From Hydractinia symbiolongicarpus (taxonomy: Eukaryota; Cnidaria; Hydrozoa; Anthoathecata; Hydractiniidae), in contig NC_079880.1 of NCBI RefSeq assembly GCF_029227915.1, positions 6,698,001 to 6,762,000 of the forward strand: a stretch of DNA of 64,000 nucleotides. The letters are read 5' to 3'. Position numbers and translations under genes: made by a program. This document shows, piece by piece, positions 14,870 through 23,477 of this stretch. The notes below the pieces were generated by a model. The model saw only the letters and a list, made by a program, of their open reading frames with translations. It was not told where the DNA came from and made no database searches. The first letter of the stretch is position 1. The number at the start of each line of letters is the position of its first letter.

Positions 14870-15220
14870 TTAGCGCCACATAATGTCATAACTGAAGAAT
14901 CGATTTTGATGATTCTTTTGAGATTGTTTGAGACCATTTGATCTGACAAAGGCATCACCCTTCCAACCATAATCCTTCAATTCAACACAAAGTCTTGTGG
15001 GCAACCATGTCTTATATTTATTTCCTATTCTATCTTGAACCTCCGCATACACAGATTTTTCAGAAAGAGCACCAGGTCCCGATATTTCCATCTCTTTCAC
15101 ATATTTAACAAGGTAAATCTCGTTTTCAGGTAGATCCCTCCACTTTATGATTGGAGCAACTTGTTCTATGTTTTGTTCAAATTCTTCAACTGTTGGAAAA
15201 TCCATTGTGTTTATATTCAC
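14870..15220 (-). CDS. Small Maverick protein, duplicate copy (116 aa)
   Basis: This is the duplicate of the gene at 19895-20245; the two predicted proteins are identical over all 116 residues. It is described there. It lies on a truncated element without polymerase or integrase, so any expression would depend on its own promoter, which is also duplicated. Confidence 0.7.
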   Translation of the reverse strand: MNINTMDFPTVEEFEQNIEQVAPIIKWRDLPENEIYLVKYVKEMEISGPGALSEKSVYAEVQDRIGNKYKTWLPTRLCVELKDYGWKGDAFVRSNGLKQSQKNHQNRFFSYDIMWR

Positions 15221-15251
15221 GATTATATCTCTTTATACCACTTTCAAGATT

Positions 15252-16465
15252 CTATCGGAAAGCATACCATATACCAAATGCTGCTGTCAAAGATAAAATA
15301 GGAGCGATCTTCTCATCTTCATGTGTACTACCACCGGTAGCGCTAGTATCACTAACACCGGTAGTACCCGTAATGTGTTTATCTGTAGTATCCACGTGGT
15401 GTACGGTAATGTGTTTATCAGGATGATCAGGATGGATATCAGGATGATCGGGTGTTACCGGCTTCTTTTTAGTTATCTTTTTATGTGATTCGGTTGTTTT
15501 TTCGGTAACATTCGATTAATACCAATGGTATGATCCTCACCAGATATCAAAATCTTGTTGTTGTAACCCACCACACCGGTCTTAATTCTGAGATTCATGT
15601 CACTAGGTATCATATAAATACCTTGTCCAACCGAATAATCAACCTTACTTGAAGCGTAGTTTAACGTATCCTGATAACGCTTAATATCCTCCTGAATATC
15701 AACCCTACGGTTAACAATGTCTTCAAGGTTATTCATAAAAACTCTTTGGGCGGTCAGAGCACTTGAATCATTACCAAGGATGGAGGAGCGTGCCGAGGCT
15801 TGAGAACTAAGAACTAGATAGGCATAGGCTCTAACACTGCTAGAGATCTTCACAAGGCCTGTTTTTGTAAATCCATCGGATTTTTCCACAATCCACCGCG
15901 TCATGGAGTCGTTAGTGAAATAACTCAACCCAGGAGTTGGATAGTCTTTACGTCTTTTTTGATATGAACTGAAAAAGTACTGACCTCTGTATTTCATGGG
16001 GTTGGAACCAACATTATACTCGCCACAGATTTTTAGAAATTCCTCATTTGAATAGGGATTATCATATTGATTAAAACTATTCTCAAAGGGTAGAGGTGTC
16101 TGCAGGCGCTTAATGATTCGTCTAATGTGATAATACACATGAAAACGATATATTGACCTGACCATAGATCTACCATCATTAAAGTGTTCGGAACTGACTC
16201 CACAAGCACTTGAAGCGCACCAAGTGGCGAAATTTAGCTGGGTTTGCCATAGTCTAAAAGGTTGCTCATTCCAAATTCTCATACGTTGCGCGTTTTGACT
16301 AAGTTCATAATTGGTAAAAATATTAGGAAAGGAAGCGGGGAAAGAACCACTTTCAGACACAATAATAGCCTGTTTATACAGATCCCTAAATCTCAATATT
16401 TGAAGATCCAGACCTCCATTTGGTTTATATGTCGCATTCGGGTTATATCTGAAAATGTCATCCAT
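15252..16465 (-). pseudogene. Tail-anchored Maverick protein, duplicate copy with 7-bp deletion
   Basis: This is the counterpart of the intact 406-aa gene at 20277-21497. Seven bases present in that copy (about 20538-20544) are missing here near 15512, which shifts the frame after about residue 319. The frame then ends at 15473, giving a 330-residue product with a foreign C-terminus. It lacks the His/Thr/Pro-rich stalk and the C-terminal hydrophobic anchor, though the DNA for both is still present down to 15252. The conserved N-terminal domain is otherwise unchanged, and one other, silent-looking difference (T/C near 15860) was noticed. The product, if made, would not be membrane anchored. 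Confidence 0.85.
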
Positions 16466-16503
16466 TCTTTGATTTAAATATATTCACAATCTCTAATATA
16501 ATA

Positions 16504-17064
16504 ATGTATATCACAATAAAGGACGTAAATAGCGAGAAGAAAATCTATTTGTATCAACCGATAGACAACTCGCATGGTACAAAGGAGGTTGCGATCGTGG
16601 AGACATTTTCAGACAATGTCACATATGTGGTTGCAGATCCAATAGATATACTCTTGGTTGATGGAGTTACCAAGGTTAGGTTACTACAGGGTCAGCACTA
16701 CACGGGGAGGGAGTTGAATTCAATCGTGAGAGGTGATGTAAAATCAACACAACTAGCTATAAAATCTAAGTTGGGTAAAATATTCAATCTAGGGGGTATA
16801 ACGGAACTACATTTTAATCTTAATGAAATGGATAATTCATTAAATCTTAAAGATGGTGAATATAGCAACAACCTGATGACATATCATATATCCGAGTATG
16901 GTGATTTCACATTTAATGAACCGAAAAACCCACAATATAAGAAACTAAAGAAAGGTTTACTTCAATCACTTACCATGAGAGTCACGGGTCAGGATGGTAA
17001 GGTGCTATGGGGCGGTATGAAGACAACAGTTACCCTACACATAAGAGATACGGTGGACGGATGA
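16504..17064 (+). CDS. Minor capsid (penton-like) candidate, duplicate copy, 3 aa short
   Basis: This is the duplicate of 21536-22105. It differs by one amino acid (Met for Leu in the region of residue 109) and by a TGG-to-TGA change that ends the protein at 186 instead of 189 residues. It shares a 38-bp AT-rich divergent promoter region with the minus-strand gene at 16465. Since the adjoining capsid gene is truncated, this copy is unlikely to serve virion assembly by itself. Confidence 0.65.
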   Translation: MYITIKDVNSEKKIYLYQPIDNSHGTKEVAIVETFSDNVTYVVADPIDILLVDGVTKVRLLQGQHYTGRELNSIVRGDVKSTQLAIKSKLGKIFNLGGITELHFNLNEMDNSLNLKDGEYSNNLMTYHISEYGDFTFNEPKNPQYKKLKKGLLQSLTMRVTGQDGKVLWGGMKTTVTLHIRDTVDG

Positions 17065-17124
17065 TACATATAGCTAGCATTTACCGAATTAAAGTAAAAT
17101 AAAATAAAAGTAATATGGAATAGC

Positions 17125-17556
17125 ATGGAATACGGGAAAAAGTTAAACCCAGAACGTTCACTTAGAATCCCACATGGCGTAAAAGGAACGCATCAAAAAG
17201 TAATTGTCACTCACAACCCAAGTGAGATTGATCAGAACCAGTTACTCCTGATTAGGTTCCCTAATTTAGGTAACGATGATGTCATTGTTCCGGGTACTTC
17301 GAAACTAAGTTTCGACATTGATCTCGAATCAAAAGCCGACACGAAGAGAACATTGGTCTCTAAAATCGGGAGGGCAATTGTTAAAAAGCTAGCTATCAAG
17401 TTCGAGGGTACCGAGATTCTGAGCATTGATGACTTTGATCTTTTCGGGTGCTACAGAGATTTATGGCTGACAAAGCATGAGAAGGGGAACTCAATCAGAC
17501 AGGGTATTATATCCGATGATGGTTGCACGGAAAATTGCATGAAATTGACTTTCTAA
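17125..17556 (+). pseudogene. Major capsid protein gene, truncated by satellite
   Basis: The first 141 codons match the full gene at 22157, with two visible substitutions (Pro for Ala near residue 16; Lys for Asn in the LVS-IG segment). At 17548 the gene runs into satellite, which supplies two residues and a stop. Roughly two thirds of the double jelly-roll is missing, so this is a dead fragment. Confidence 0.93.
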
Positions 17557-19540
17557 CGGTGTCAGTCCGTTTGAGTTACAATGGTTGGGTCACATATTCG
17601 TACCAACATGTATTTAGCGATATTTTTCTGATATTACTAGATTGCTTCGCTTTTAACAATGAAACGATTGACTGTGGGACTTAATTGAACTGATTTTGGG
17701 CTGTGACCTTATAAATGCGAATATGAGACAACTGAACTCCAAGAAGTTTGAGTTACAATGGTTGGGTCACATATTCGTACCAACATGTATTTAGCGATAT
17801 TTTTCTGGTATTACTAGATTGCATCCCTTTTACCAATGAAACGATTCACTTTGGGACTTAATTGAACTAACTTTGGACTGTAACCTGATACATGTGATAA
17901 ATGAGAGAATTGGACTCAAAGAAATAACATTCTTTTTAATTAGACGTAATTGCTGGAACTCAGCATTTACACTGGGCGCTATTGTAGCGCTTTATTTAAA
18001 AATTTAGATGAATAAGTAATTTTTTACTGTGGGACCAATCCTAGCCGTTATCCCGCGCTGAAGAAATAGAGACAGTTTCAAAAACTACATTTCATTGACT
18101 TTCTAACAGTGTCAATACGTTTGTGTTACAACAGCTGAGTCACATATTCGTACCAACATGTATTTCGTGATATCTTTCCGGTATTACTAGGTTGCATCGC
18201 TTTTAACAGTGAAACGGTTGACTGTGGGACTTAATTGAACTGATTTTGGACTGTGACGTTATAAATGTTATAAGTGAGACAATTGGACTCCAAGAATTAA
18301 CATTCTTCTTAATTTGACATGATTGCCGGAACTCAGCGATTATACTGGTCGCTGTGGTAGCGCTTCATTTAAAAATTTAAATGAATAAGCTATTTTTTAC
18401 TGTGGGACCAATCCTAGCTGTTATCCCGCGCTGAAGAAATAGAGACAGTTTCAAAAACTACATTTCATTGACTTTCTAACAGTGTCAATCCGTTTGTGCT
18501 ACAACGGTTGAGTCACATATTCGTACCAACATGTATTTCGTGATATCTTTCCGGTATTGCTAGGCTGTATCGCTTTTAACAGAGAAACGATTGACTGTGG
18601 GACTTAATTGAACTAATTTTGGACTGTGACGTTATAAATGTTATAAGTGAGACAATTGGACTCCAAGAAATAACATTCATCTTAATTTGACATGATTGCC
18701 GGAACTCAGCGATTACACTGGGCGCTTTGGTAGCGCTTCATTTAAAAATTTAGATAAATAAGCAATTTTTTACTGTGGGACCAATCCTAGCCGTTATCCC
18801 GCGCTGAAGAAATAGAGACAGTTTCAAAAACTACATTTCATTGACTTTCTAACAGTGTCAATACGTTTGTGTTACAACGGTTGAGTCACATATTCGTACC
18901 AACATGTATTTCGTGATATCTTTCCGGTATTACTAGGTTGTATTGCTTTTAACAGAGAAACGATTGACTGTGGGACTTAATTGAACTGATTTTGGGCTGT
19001 AACCTTATAATTGAAAAATTAAGACAATTGGACTCCAAGAAATAACATTCTTCTTAGTTTGACTTGATTGCCGGAAGTCAGCGATTACACTGGGCGCTGT
19101 GGTAGCGCTTCATTTAAAAATATAAATGAATAAGTAATTTTTTTACTGTGGGACCAATCCTACCCGTTATCCCGCGCTGAAGAAATAGAGACTTTTTCAA
19201 ATACTACTTTTCACGGAGTTTCTATCGATGTCAGTCCGTTTGAGTTACAACGGTTGGGTCACATATTCGTACCAACTTGTATTTGGCGATATTTATCTGA
19301 TATTACTAGGTTGCATCGCTTATAACAGTGAAACGATTGAATGTGGGACTTAATTGAACTAACTTTGGACTGTGACCTGATAAATGTGATAAATGAGACA
19401 ATTGGACTCCAAGAAGTAACATTCATCTTAATTTGACATGATTGCCGGAACTCAGCAATTACACTGGGCGCTGTGGTAGCGCTTCATTTAAAAGTTTAGA
19501 TGAATAAGTCATTCTTTACCGTGGGACCAATCCTAGCCGT
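17549..19540. repeat. Satellite spacer between the two Maverick copies
   Basis: It holds about 5.3 monomers of the same 372-bp satellite. The first monomer is only about 190 bp long: at about 17746-17750 the sequence jumps from the CCAAGAAG segment to TTTGAGTTACAATGG, skipping the second half of the monomer. From about 18182 on it is the duplicated satellite of copy B. Confidence 0.95.
19536..19540. other. Candidate target-site duplication, left (GCCGT)
   Basis: The satellite CCTAGCCGTTATCG is interrupted after GCCGT on the left, and the right flank resumes as GGCGTTATCG at 34761-34765. GCCGT and GGCGT match at four of five bases. Polintons usually make 6-bp duplications, so this is either an eroded 6-bp site or a 5-bp one. 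Confidence 0.55.
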
Positions 19541-19593
19541 AGAGATAGGAAAATGCGGATGTTAGTGCAATCATGTCAAATAAGCGGGCATAT

Positions 19594-19740
19594 CCGTTAA
19601 ATCAACGTAAAAAGGTCCATAACATCCCTTAGCACTTTACCATTCTACGTCAAATTATGGATCATCCCCGTTAAATCGACGATAGAAGAGTCCATAAAAT
19701 CCGTTAGCACTTTACCACTTTACGTCAAATTATAGAGCAT
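19594..19740. repeat. Tandem 74-bp repeat inside the TIR
   Basis: Two units (about 19594-19666 and 19668-19740) share CCGTTAAATC, GTCCATAA, TTAGCACTTTACCA and TACGTCAAATTAT in the same order. The mirror copy is at about 34561-34707. Iterated sites inside a TIR could bind the integrase or a terminal protein; this is inference. Confidence 0.8.
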
Positions 19741-19750
19741 GCTCTATAAT
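19729..19750. repeat. 22-bp perfect palindrome in left TIR
   Basis: It is centred on GAGCATGCTC with both 11-base arms pairing completely, and is repeated at 34551-34572 and in the truncated copy at 14704-14725. It lies directly beside the C/G-rich tract. Confidence 0.9.
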
Positions 19751-19762
19751 ATCCGTCCAAAA

Positions 19763-19816
19763 CCCCCTCCATCCCCCACCCCCTCCCCGTCCCATGGTTC
19801 CCTCCCCACCCTCCCC
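19763..19816 (-). other. G-quadruplex-forming tract in left TIR (G-rich on minus strand)
   Basis: It mirrors 34485-34538. On both ends the G-rich strand is the one whose 3' direction points toward the nearer tip of the element. Confidence 0.8.
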
Positions 19817-19850
19817 TGTTGTGTCCTATAAATTATAGTGATATGTGTCT

Positions 19851-19875
19851 ATCTTTACCAGAAACAAGTAAAGAT
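19851..19875 (-). terminator. Hairpin after minus-strand gene 1 (class 2)
   Basis: ATCTTTAC (19851-19858) pairs with GTAAAGAT (19868-19875) around a 9-nt loop. It sits 20 bp past the stop of the 116-aa gene and begins in the last two bases of the TIR. The same stem recurs after the integrase gene at 27876-27900 and in the fragment at 14826-14850. It is a likely transcript 3'-end signal. Confidence 0.6.
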
Positions 19876-19894
19876 GATTGCAATGTTGCAAGGT

Positions 19895-20245
19895 TTAGCG
19901 CCACATAATGTCATAACTGAAGAATCGATTTTGATGATTCTTTTGAGATTGTTTGAGACCATTTGATCTGACAAAGGCATCACCCTTCCAACCATAATCC
20001 TTCAATTCAACACAAAGTCTTGTGGGCAACCATGTCTTATATTTATTTCCTATTCTATCTTGAACCTCCGCATACACAGATTTTTCAGAAAGAGCACCAG
20101 GTCCCGATATTTCCATCTCTTTCACATATTTAACAAGGTAAATCTCGTTTTCAGGTAGATCCCTCCACTTTATGATTGGAGCAACTTGTTCTATGTTTTG
20201 TTCAAATTCTTCAACTGTTGGAAAATCCATTGTGTTTATATTCAC
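19895..20245 (-). CDS. Small Maverick protein, possible DNA-binding (116 aa)
   Basis: This is the leftmost gene, transcribed toward the TIR. The protein is compact and charged, with no signal or membrane segment. It has the pattern W-x-DLP-x2-IYLV near residues 27-38, a beta-rich middle (YAEVQDRIGNKYKTWLP, residues about 58-74) and a C-terminal FFSYDIMW. Small proteins with this 'IYLV ... WLP-R' layout recur in invertebrate Mavericks and look to me like OB-fold or ssDNA-binding-like domains, but that is a weak inference. A second in-frame ATG at codon 6 is preceded by ATATAAACACA, resembling the start motif of other genes here, so the true protein may be 111 aa. The hairpin at 19851-19875 follows. 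Confidence 0.65.
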   Translation of the reverse strand: MNINTMDFPTVEEFEQNIEQVAPIIKWRDLPENEIYLVKYVKEMEISGPGALSEKSVYAEVQDRIGNKYKTWLPTRLCVELKDYGWKGDAFVRSNGLKQSQKNHQNRFFSYDIMWR

Positions 20246-20276
20246 GATTATATCTCTTTATACCACTTTCAAGATT

Positions 20277-21497
20277 CTATCGGAAAGCATACCATATACC
20301 AAATGCTGCTGTCAAAGATAAAATAGGAGCGATCTTCTCATCTTCATGTGTACTACCACCGGTAGCGCTAGTATCACTAACACCGGTAGTACCCGTAATG
20401 TGTTTATCTGTAGTATCCACGTGGTGTACGGTAATGTGTTTATCAGGATGATCAGGATGGATATCAGGATGATCGGGTGTTACCGGCTTCTTTTTAGTTA
20501 TCTTTTTATGTGATTCGGTTGTTTTTTCGGTAACATTGACCTTTCGATTAATACCAATGGTATGATCCTCACCAGATATCAAAATCTTGTTGTTGTAACC
20601 CACCACACCGGTCTTAATTCTGAGATTCATGTCACTAGGTATCATATAAATACCTTGTCCAACCGAATAATCAACCTTACTTGAAGCGTAGTTTAACGTA
20701 TCCTGATAACGCTTAATATCCTCCTGAATATCAACCCTACGGTTAACAATGTCTTCAAGGTTATTCATAAAAACTCTTTGGGCGGTCAGAGCACTTGAAT
20801 CATTACCAAGGATGGAGGAGCGTGCCGAGGCTTGAGAACTAAGAACTAGATAGGCATAGGCTCTAACACTGCTAGAGATCTTCACAAGGCCCGTTTTTGT
20901 AAATCCATCGGATTTTTCCACAATCCACCGCGTCATGGAGTCGTTAGTGAAATAACTCAACCCAGGAGTTGGATAGTCTTTACGTCTTTTTTGATATGAA
21001 CTGAAAAAGTACTGACCTCTGTATTTCATGGGGTTGGAACCAACATTATACTCGCCACAGATTTTTAGAAATTCCTCATTTGAATAGGGATTATCATATT
21101 GATTAAAACTATTCTCAAAGGGTAGAGGTGTCTGCAGGCGCTTAATGATTCGTCTAATGTGATAATACACATGAAAACGATATATTGACCTGACCATAGA
21201 TCTACCATCATTAAAGTGTTCGGAACTGACTCCACAAGCACTTGAAGCGCACCAAGTGGCGAAATTTAGCTGGGTTTGCCATAGTCTAAAAGGTTGCTCA
21301 TTCCAAATTCTCATACGTTGCGCGTTTTGACTAAGTTCATAATTGGTAAAAATATTAGGAAAGGAAGCGGGGAAAGAACCACTTTCAGACACAATAATAG
21401 CCTGTTTATACAGATCCCTAAATCTCAATATTTGAAGATCCAGACCTCCATTTGGTTTATATGTCGCATTCGGGTTATATCTGAAAATGTCATCCAT
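20277..21497 (-). CDS. Conserved Maverick protein with stalk and C-terminal membrane anchor (406 aa)
   Basis: A globular domain of about 310 residues is rich in aromatic residues and includes a PGLSYFTNDSMTRWIVEKSD segment and a VDYSVGQGIYMIPSDMNLRI segment. Next comes a low-complexity His/Asp/Pro/Thr stalk (about residues 320-385, with repeated HPD and DKHI units), then a C-terminal hydrophobic segment (APILSLTAAFGIWYAF) ending in Arg. I recall this family from cnidarian Mavericks but know no assigned function. A head, flexible stalk and tail anchor suggest a virion surface or membrane protein, by inference. It is divergent from the capsid operon across 38 bp, and the stop lies 31 bp from the start of the 116-aa gene. 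Confidence 0.75.
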   Translation of the reverse strand: MDDIFRYNPNATYKPNGGLDLQILRFRDLYKQAIIVSESGSFPASFPNIFTNYELSQNAQRMRIWNEQPFRLWQTQLNFATWCASSACGVSSEHFNDGRSMVRSIYRFHVYYHIRRIIKRLQTPLPFENSFNQYDNPYSNEEFLKICGEYNVGSNPMKYRGQYFFSSYQKRRKDYPTPGLSYFTNDSMTRWIVEKSDGFTKTGLVKISSSVRAYAYLVLSSQASARSSILGNDSSALTAQRVFMNNLEDIVNRRVDIQEDIKRYQDTLNYASSKVDYSVGQGIYMIPSDMNLRIKTGVVGYNNKILISGEDHTIGINRKVNVTEKTTESHKKITKKKPVTPDHPDIHPDHPDKHITVHHVDTTDKHITGTTGVSDTSATGGSTHEDEKIAPILSLTAAFGIWYAFR

Positions 21498-21535
21498 TCT
21501 TTGATTTAAATATATTCACAATCTCTAATATAATA
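21498..21535. promoter_or_regulatory. Divergent promoter of the capsid operon
   Basis: 38 bp separate the ATG of the minus-strand 406-aa gene from that of the plus-strand 189-aa gene. The stretch is strongly AT-rich with TTTAAATATATTC and CTAATATAATA. It is duplicated at 16466-16503. Confidence 0.5.
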
Positions 21536-22105
21536 ATGTATATCACAATAAAGGACGTAAATAGCGAGAAGAAAATTTATTTGTATCAACCGATAGACAA
21601 CTCGCATGGTACAAAGGAGGTTGCGATCGTGGAGACATTTTCAGACAATGTCACATATGTGGTTGCAGATCCAATAGATATACTCTTGGTTGATGGAGTT
21701 ACCAAGGTTAGGTTACTACAGGGTCAGCACTACACGGGGAGGGAGTTGAATTCAATCGTGAGAGGTGATGTAAAATCAACACAACTAGCTATAAAATCTA
21801 AGTTGGGTAAAATATTCAATCTAGGGGGTATAACGGAACTACATTTTAATCTTAATGAATTGGATAATTCATTAAATCTTAAAGATGGTGAATATAGCAA
21901 CAACCTGATGACATATCATATATCCGAGTATGGTGATTTCACATTTAATGAACCGAAAAACCCACAATATAAGAAACTAAAGAAAGGTTTACTTCAATCA
22001 CTTACCATGAGAGTCACGGGTCAGGATGGTAAGGTGCTATGGGGTGGTATGAAGACAACAGTTACCCTACACATAAGAGATACGGTGGACGGATGGTACA
22101 TATAG
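21536..22105 (+). CDS. Minor capsid / penton-like candidate (189 aa)
   Basis: This is the first gene of the capsid operon, 51 bp upstream of the major capsid gene. It is predicted to be mostly beta strands, with no membrane segment. The C-terminal part has an amphipathic beta-hairpin pattern (LLQSLTMRVTGQDGKVL, then TTVTLHIRDT) typical of jelly-roll edge strands. Polintons encode a single jelly-roll penton protein next to the double jelly-roll major capsid protein, and position and size fit that role. The identification is by context and strand pattern, not by a catalytic motif. It could instead be a capsid-associated accessory protein. Confidence 0.6.
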   Translation: MYITIKDVNSEKKIYLYQPIDNSHGTKEVAIVETFSDNVTYVVADPIDILLVDGVTKVRLLQGQHYTGRELNSIVRGDVKSTQLAIKSKLGKIFNLGGITELHFNLNELDNSLNLKDGEYSNNLMTYHISEYGDFTFNEPKNPQYKKLKKGLLQSLTMRVTGQDGKVLWGGMKTTVTLHIRDTVDGWYI

Positions 22106-22156
22106 CTAGCATTAACCGAATTAAAGTAAAATAAAATAAAAGTAATATGGAATAGC

Positions 22157-23476
22157 ATGGAATACGGGAAAAAGTTAAACCCAGAACGTTCACTTAGAAT
22201 CGCACATGGCGTAAAAGGAACGCATCAAAAAGTAATTGTCACTCACAACCCAAGTGAGATTGATCAGAACCAGTTACTCCTGATTAGGTTCCCTAATTTA
22301 GGTAACGATGATGTCATTGTTCCGGGTACTTCGAAACTAAGTTTCGACATTGATCTCGAATCAAAAGCCGACACGAAGAGAACATTGGTCTCTAACATCG
22401 GGAGGGCAATTGTTAAAAAGCTAGCTATCAAGTTCGAGGGTACCGAGATTCTGAGCATTGATGACTTTGATCTTTTCGGGTGCTACAGAGATTTATGGCT
22501 GACAAAGCATGAGAAGGGGAACTCAATCAGACAGGGTATCATATCCGATGATGGTTGCACGGAAAATTGCATGAAATTGAGAGTTGGAGCCGCGGATAAA
22601 GATACATCGGAGGTAGCGGAAAAAGCAATCTATGATACGTATAAAAACAAGTTTACCATACCTCTGGATTTTGAAATGTTAGATAGCACGATCCCATATT
22701 ATCAGGCTGGATTAGGTAATAGGCTGTGTTATGAAATAACATTCAACAATTATGACAGGGTAGTACTATCAACACCTACCAAACCTTCCGGTTCGGCCTC
22801 GGCACCGGCTCCGGATGCTAAATACAAAATCTCCAACATATCTCTCGAATATGAGATTGTGACACAACCCACACTTGCCAGATTCATCTCAAATGAATAC
22901 GAAAACATGGCTGTACTTTATGACAGATTTCTGACACATAGACAAATTAGGGTGGATAAGTCGGACACAACGTGGAATTGGTCATTCAATACACCTTGCA
23001 AGTCTCTGAAGGGTATATTGGTTTTGTTTGAAGACGAACAAGCCTACAAACGAGATACTAGTAAGTTCTACAATCCGAAAATTAAAAAGGTATCCGCAAT
23101 AGTTGAGGGTAAGCCTAACCAACTTCTCGCTCAGGGGATGCAACCGTTTGAGCATTATGGTGAAATATGCAAGTATTTCGCTGAGGGTAAGCAAAGGGAT
23201 GGCAATGCCGGTGAAATACAAAAACATTTACAATTACACGATGTGAAGGTCGCGGACTACCTAACCACGAAATATGCTCTATGGCTGGATTTCAGAACCA
23301 TAGATGAAAACTCACTGCACGGGACCGGTCGACGGATTGAAAATGCGAGCGAGGGTATCACACTGCAAGTTGAAAAGACGGCCGAAACAGCGGGATCCTT
23401 AAACGCTTACATATATCTAATCATGGATGCTCAATTAAATATTCAAAACGGTGAAATTATGGATGTACTATATTAA
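22157..23476 (+). CDS. Major capsid protein, double jelly-roll (439 aa)
   Basis: This is the hexon-like shell protein of the Polinton virion. It is soluble and beta-rich with no membrane segment. Recognisable Maverick capsid features include an early strand with FDIDLES, the segment KKLAIKFEGTEILSIDD (about residues 88-104), and FDLFGCYRDLWLTKHEKGN with RQGII (about 105-128). A Ser/Pro/Ala-rich loop (GSASAPAP, about 212-219) links what I take to be the two jelly-roll domains. The ATG at 22157 is used because the one at 22148 meets a stop after two codons. The ATPase starts 2 bp after its stop, as usual for coupled capsid and packaging genes. The reading frame is intact here; the copy at 17125 is truncated. 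Confidence 0.88.
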   Translation: MEYGKKLNPERSLRIAHGVKGTHQKVIVTHNPSEIDQNQLLLIRFPNLGNDDVIVPGTSKLSFDIDLESKADTKRTLVSNIGRAIVKKLAIKFEGTEILSIDDFDLFGCYRDLWLTKHEKGNSIRQGIISDDGCTENCMKLRVGAADKDTSEVAEKAIYDTYKNKFTIPLDFEMLDSTIPYYQAGLGNRLCYEITFNNYDRVVLSTPTKPSGSASAPAPDAKYKISNISLEYEIVTQPTLARFISNEYENMAVLYDRFLTHRQIRVDKSDTTWNWSFNTPCKSLKGILVLFEDEQAYKRDTSKFYNPKIKKVSAIVEGKPNQLLAQGMQPFEHYGEICKYFAEGKQRDGNAGEIQKHLQLHDVKVADYLTTKYALWLDFRTIDENSLHGTGRRIENASEGITLQVEKTAETAGSLNAYIYLIMDAQLNIQNGEIMDVLY

Positions 23477-23477
23477 G

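Larger units (their letters stand above)
13157..17548. repeat. Duplicated segment, copy A (satellite plus left end of Maverick)
   Basis: It matches 18182-22580 at an offset of 5,025 bp up to about 15510, then 5,032 bp beyond, because copy A lacks 7 bp. Both the satellite part (about 1.36 kb) and the Maverick part are nearly identical, with about ten substitutions over 3 kb of Maverick by eye. Upstream of 13157 the satellite variants differ. The downstream edge is the junction at 17544-17548. Confidence 0.9.
14516..17548 (+). mobile_element. Truncated Polinton/Maverick fragment (left 3.03 kb)
   Basis: It starts with the same TIR terminus (AGAGATAGGAAAATGCGG) and the same satellite flank as the full element at 19541. 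It carries the first two minus-strand genes, the minor-capsid candidate and the first third of the major capsid gene. It ends in satellite at a shared ATTGA (17544-17548), and no right TIR follows. It is a duplicated piece rather than an independent insertion. Confidence 0.95.
19541..19852 (+). repeat. Maverick left terminal inverted repeat
   Basis: It pairs with 34449-34760 in reverse orientation, with about four mismatches in 312 bp by eye. In order from the tip it contains the word GCAATCATGTCAAA (19567-19580, shared with the satellite), two tandem 74-bp units (19594-19740), a 22-bp palindrome (19729-19750) and a C-rich tract (19763-19816). Confidence 0.97.
18182..22580. repeat. Duplicated segment, copy B (satellite plus left end of Maverick)
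   Basis: This is the counterpart of 13157-17548. Copy B continues into the complete Maverick, so it is the parental arrangement, whereas copy A stops abruptly inside the capsid gene. The duplication post-dates the Maverick insertion, because the same satellite/TIR boundary is present in both. Confidence 0.88.

Noticed and set aside
15151-15426. 91-aa plus-strand frame (and its duplicate at 20176-20451).
   Set aside because: It is antisense to two minus-strand genes with recognisable products; its conservation only reflects the duplication.
14516-17548. Independent second Maverick insertion.
   Set aside because: It has the same satellite flank, same target position and near-identical sequence as the full copy, and no right TIR; duplication explains it better.
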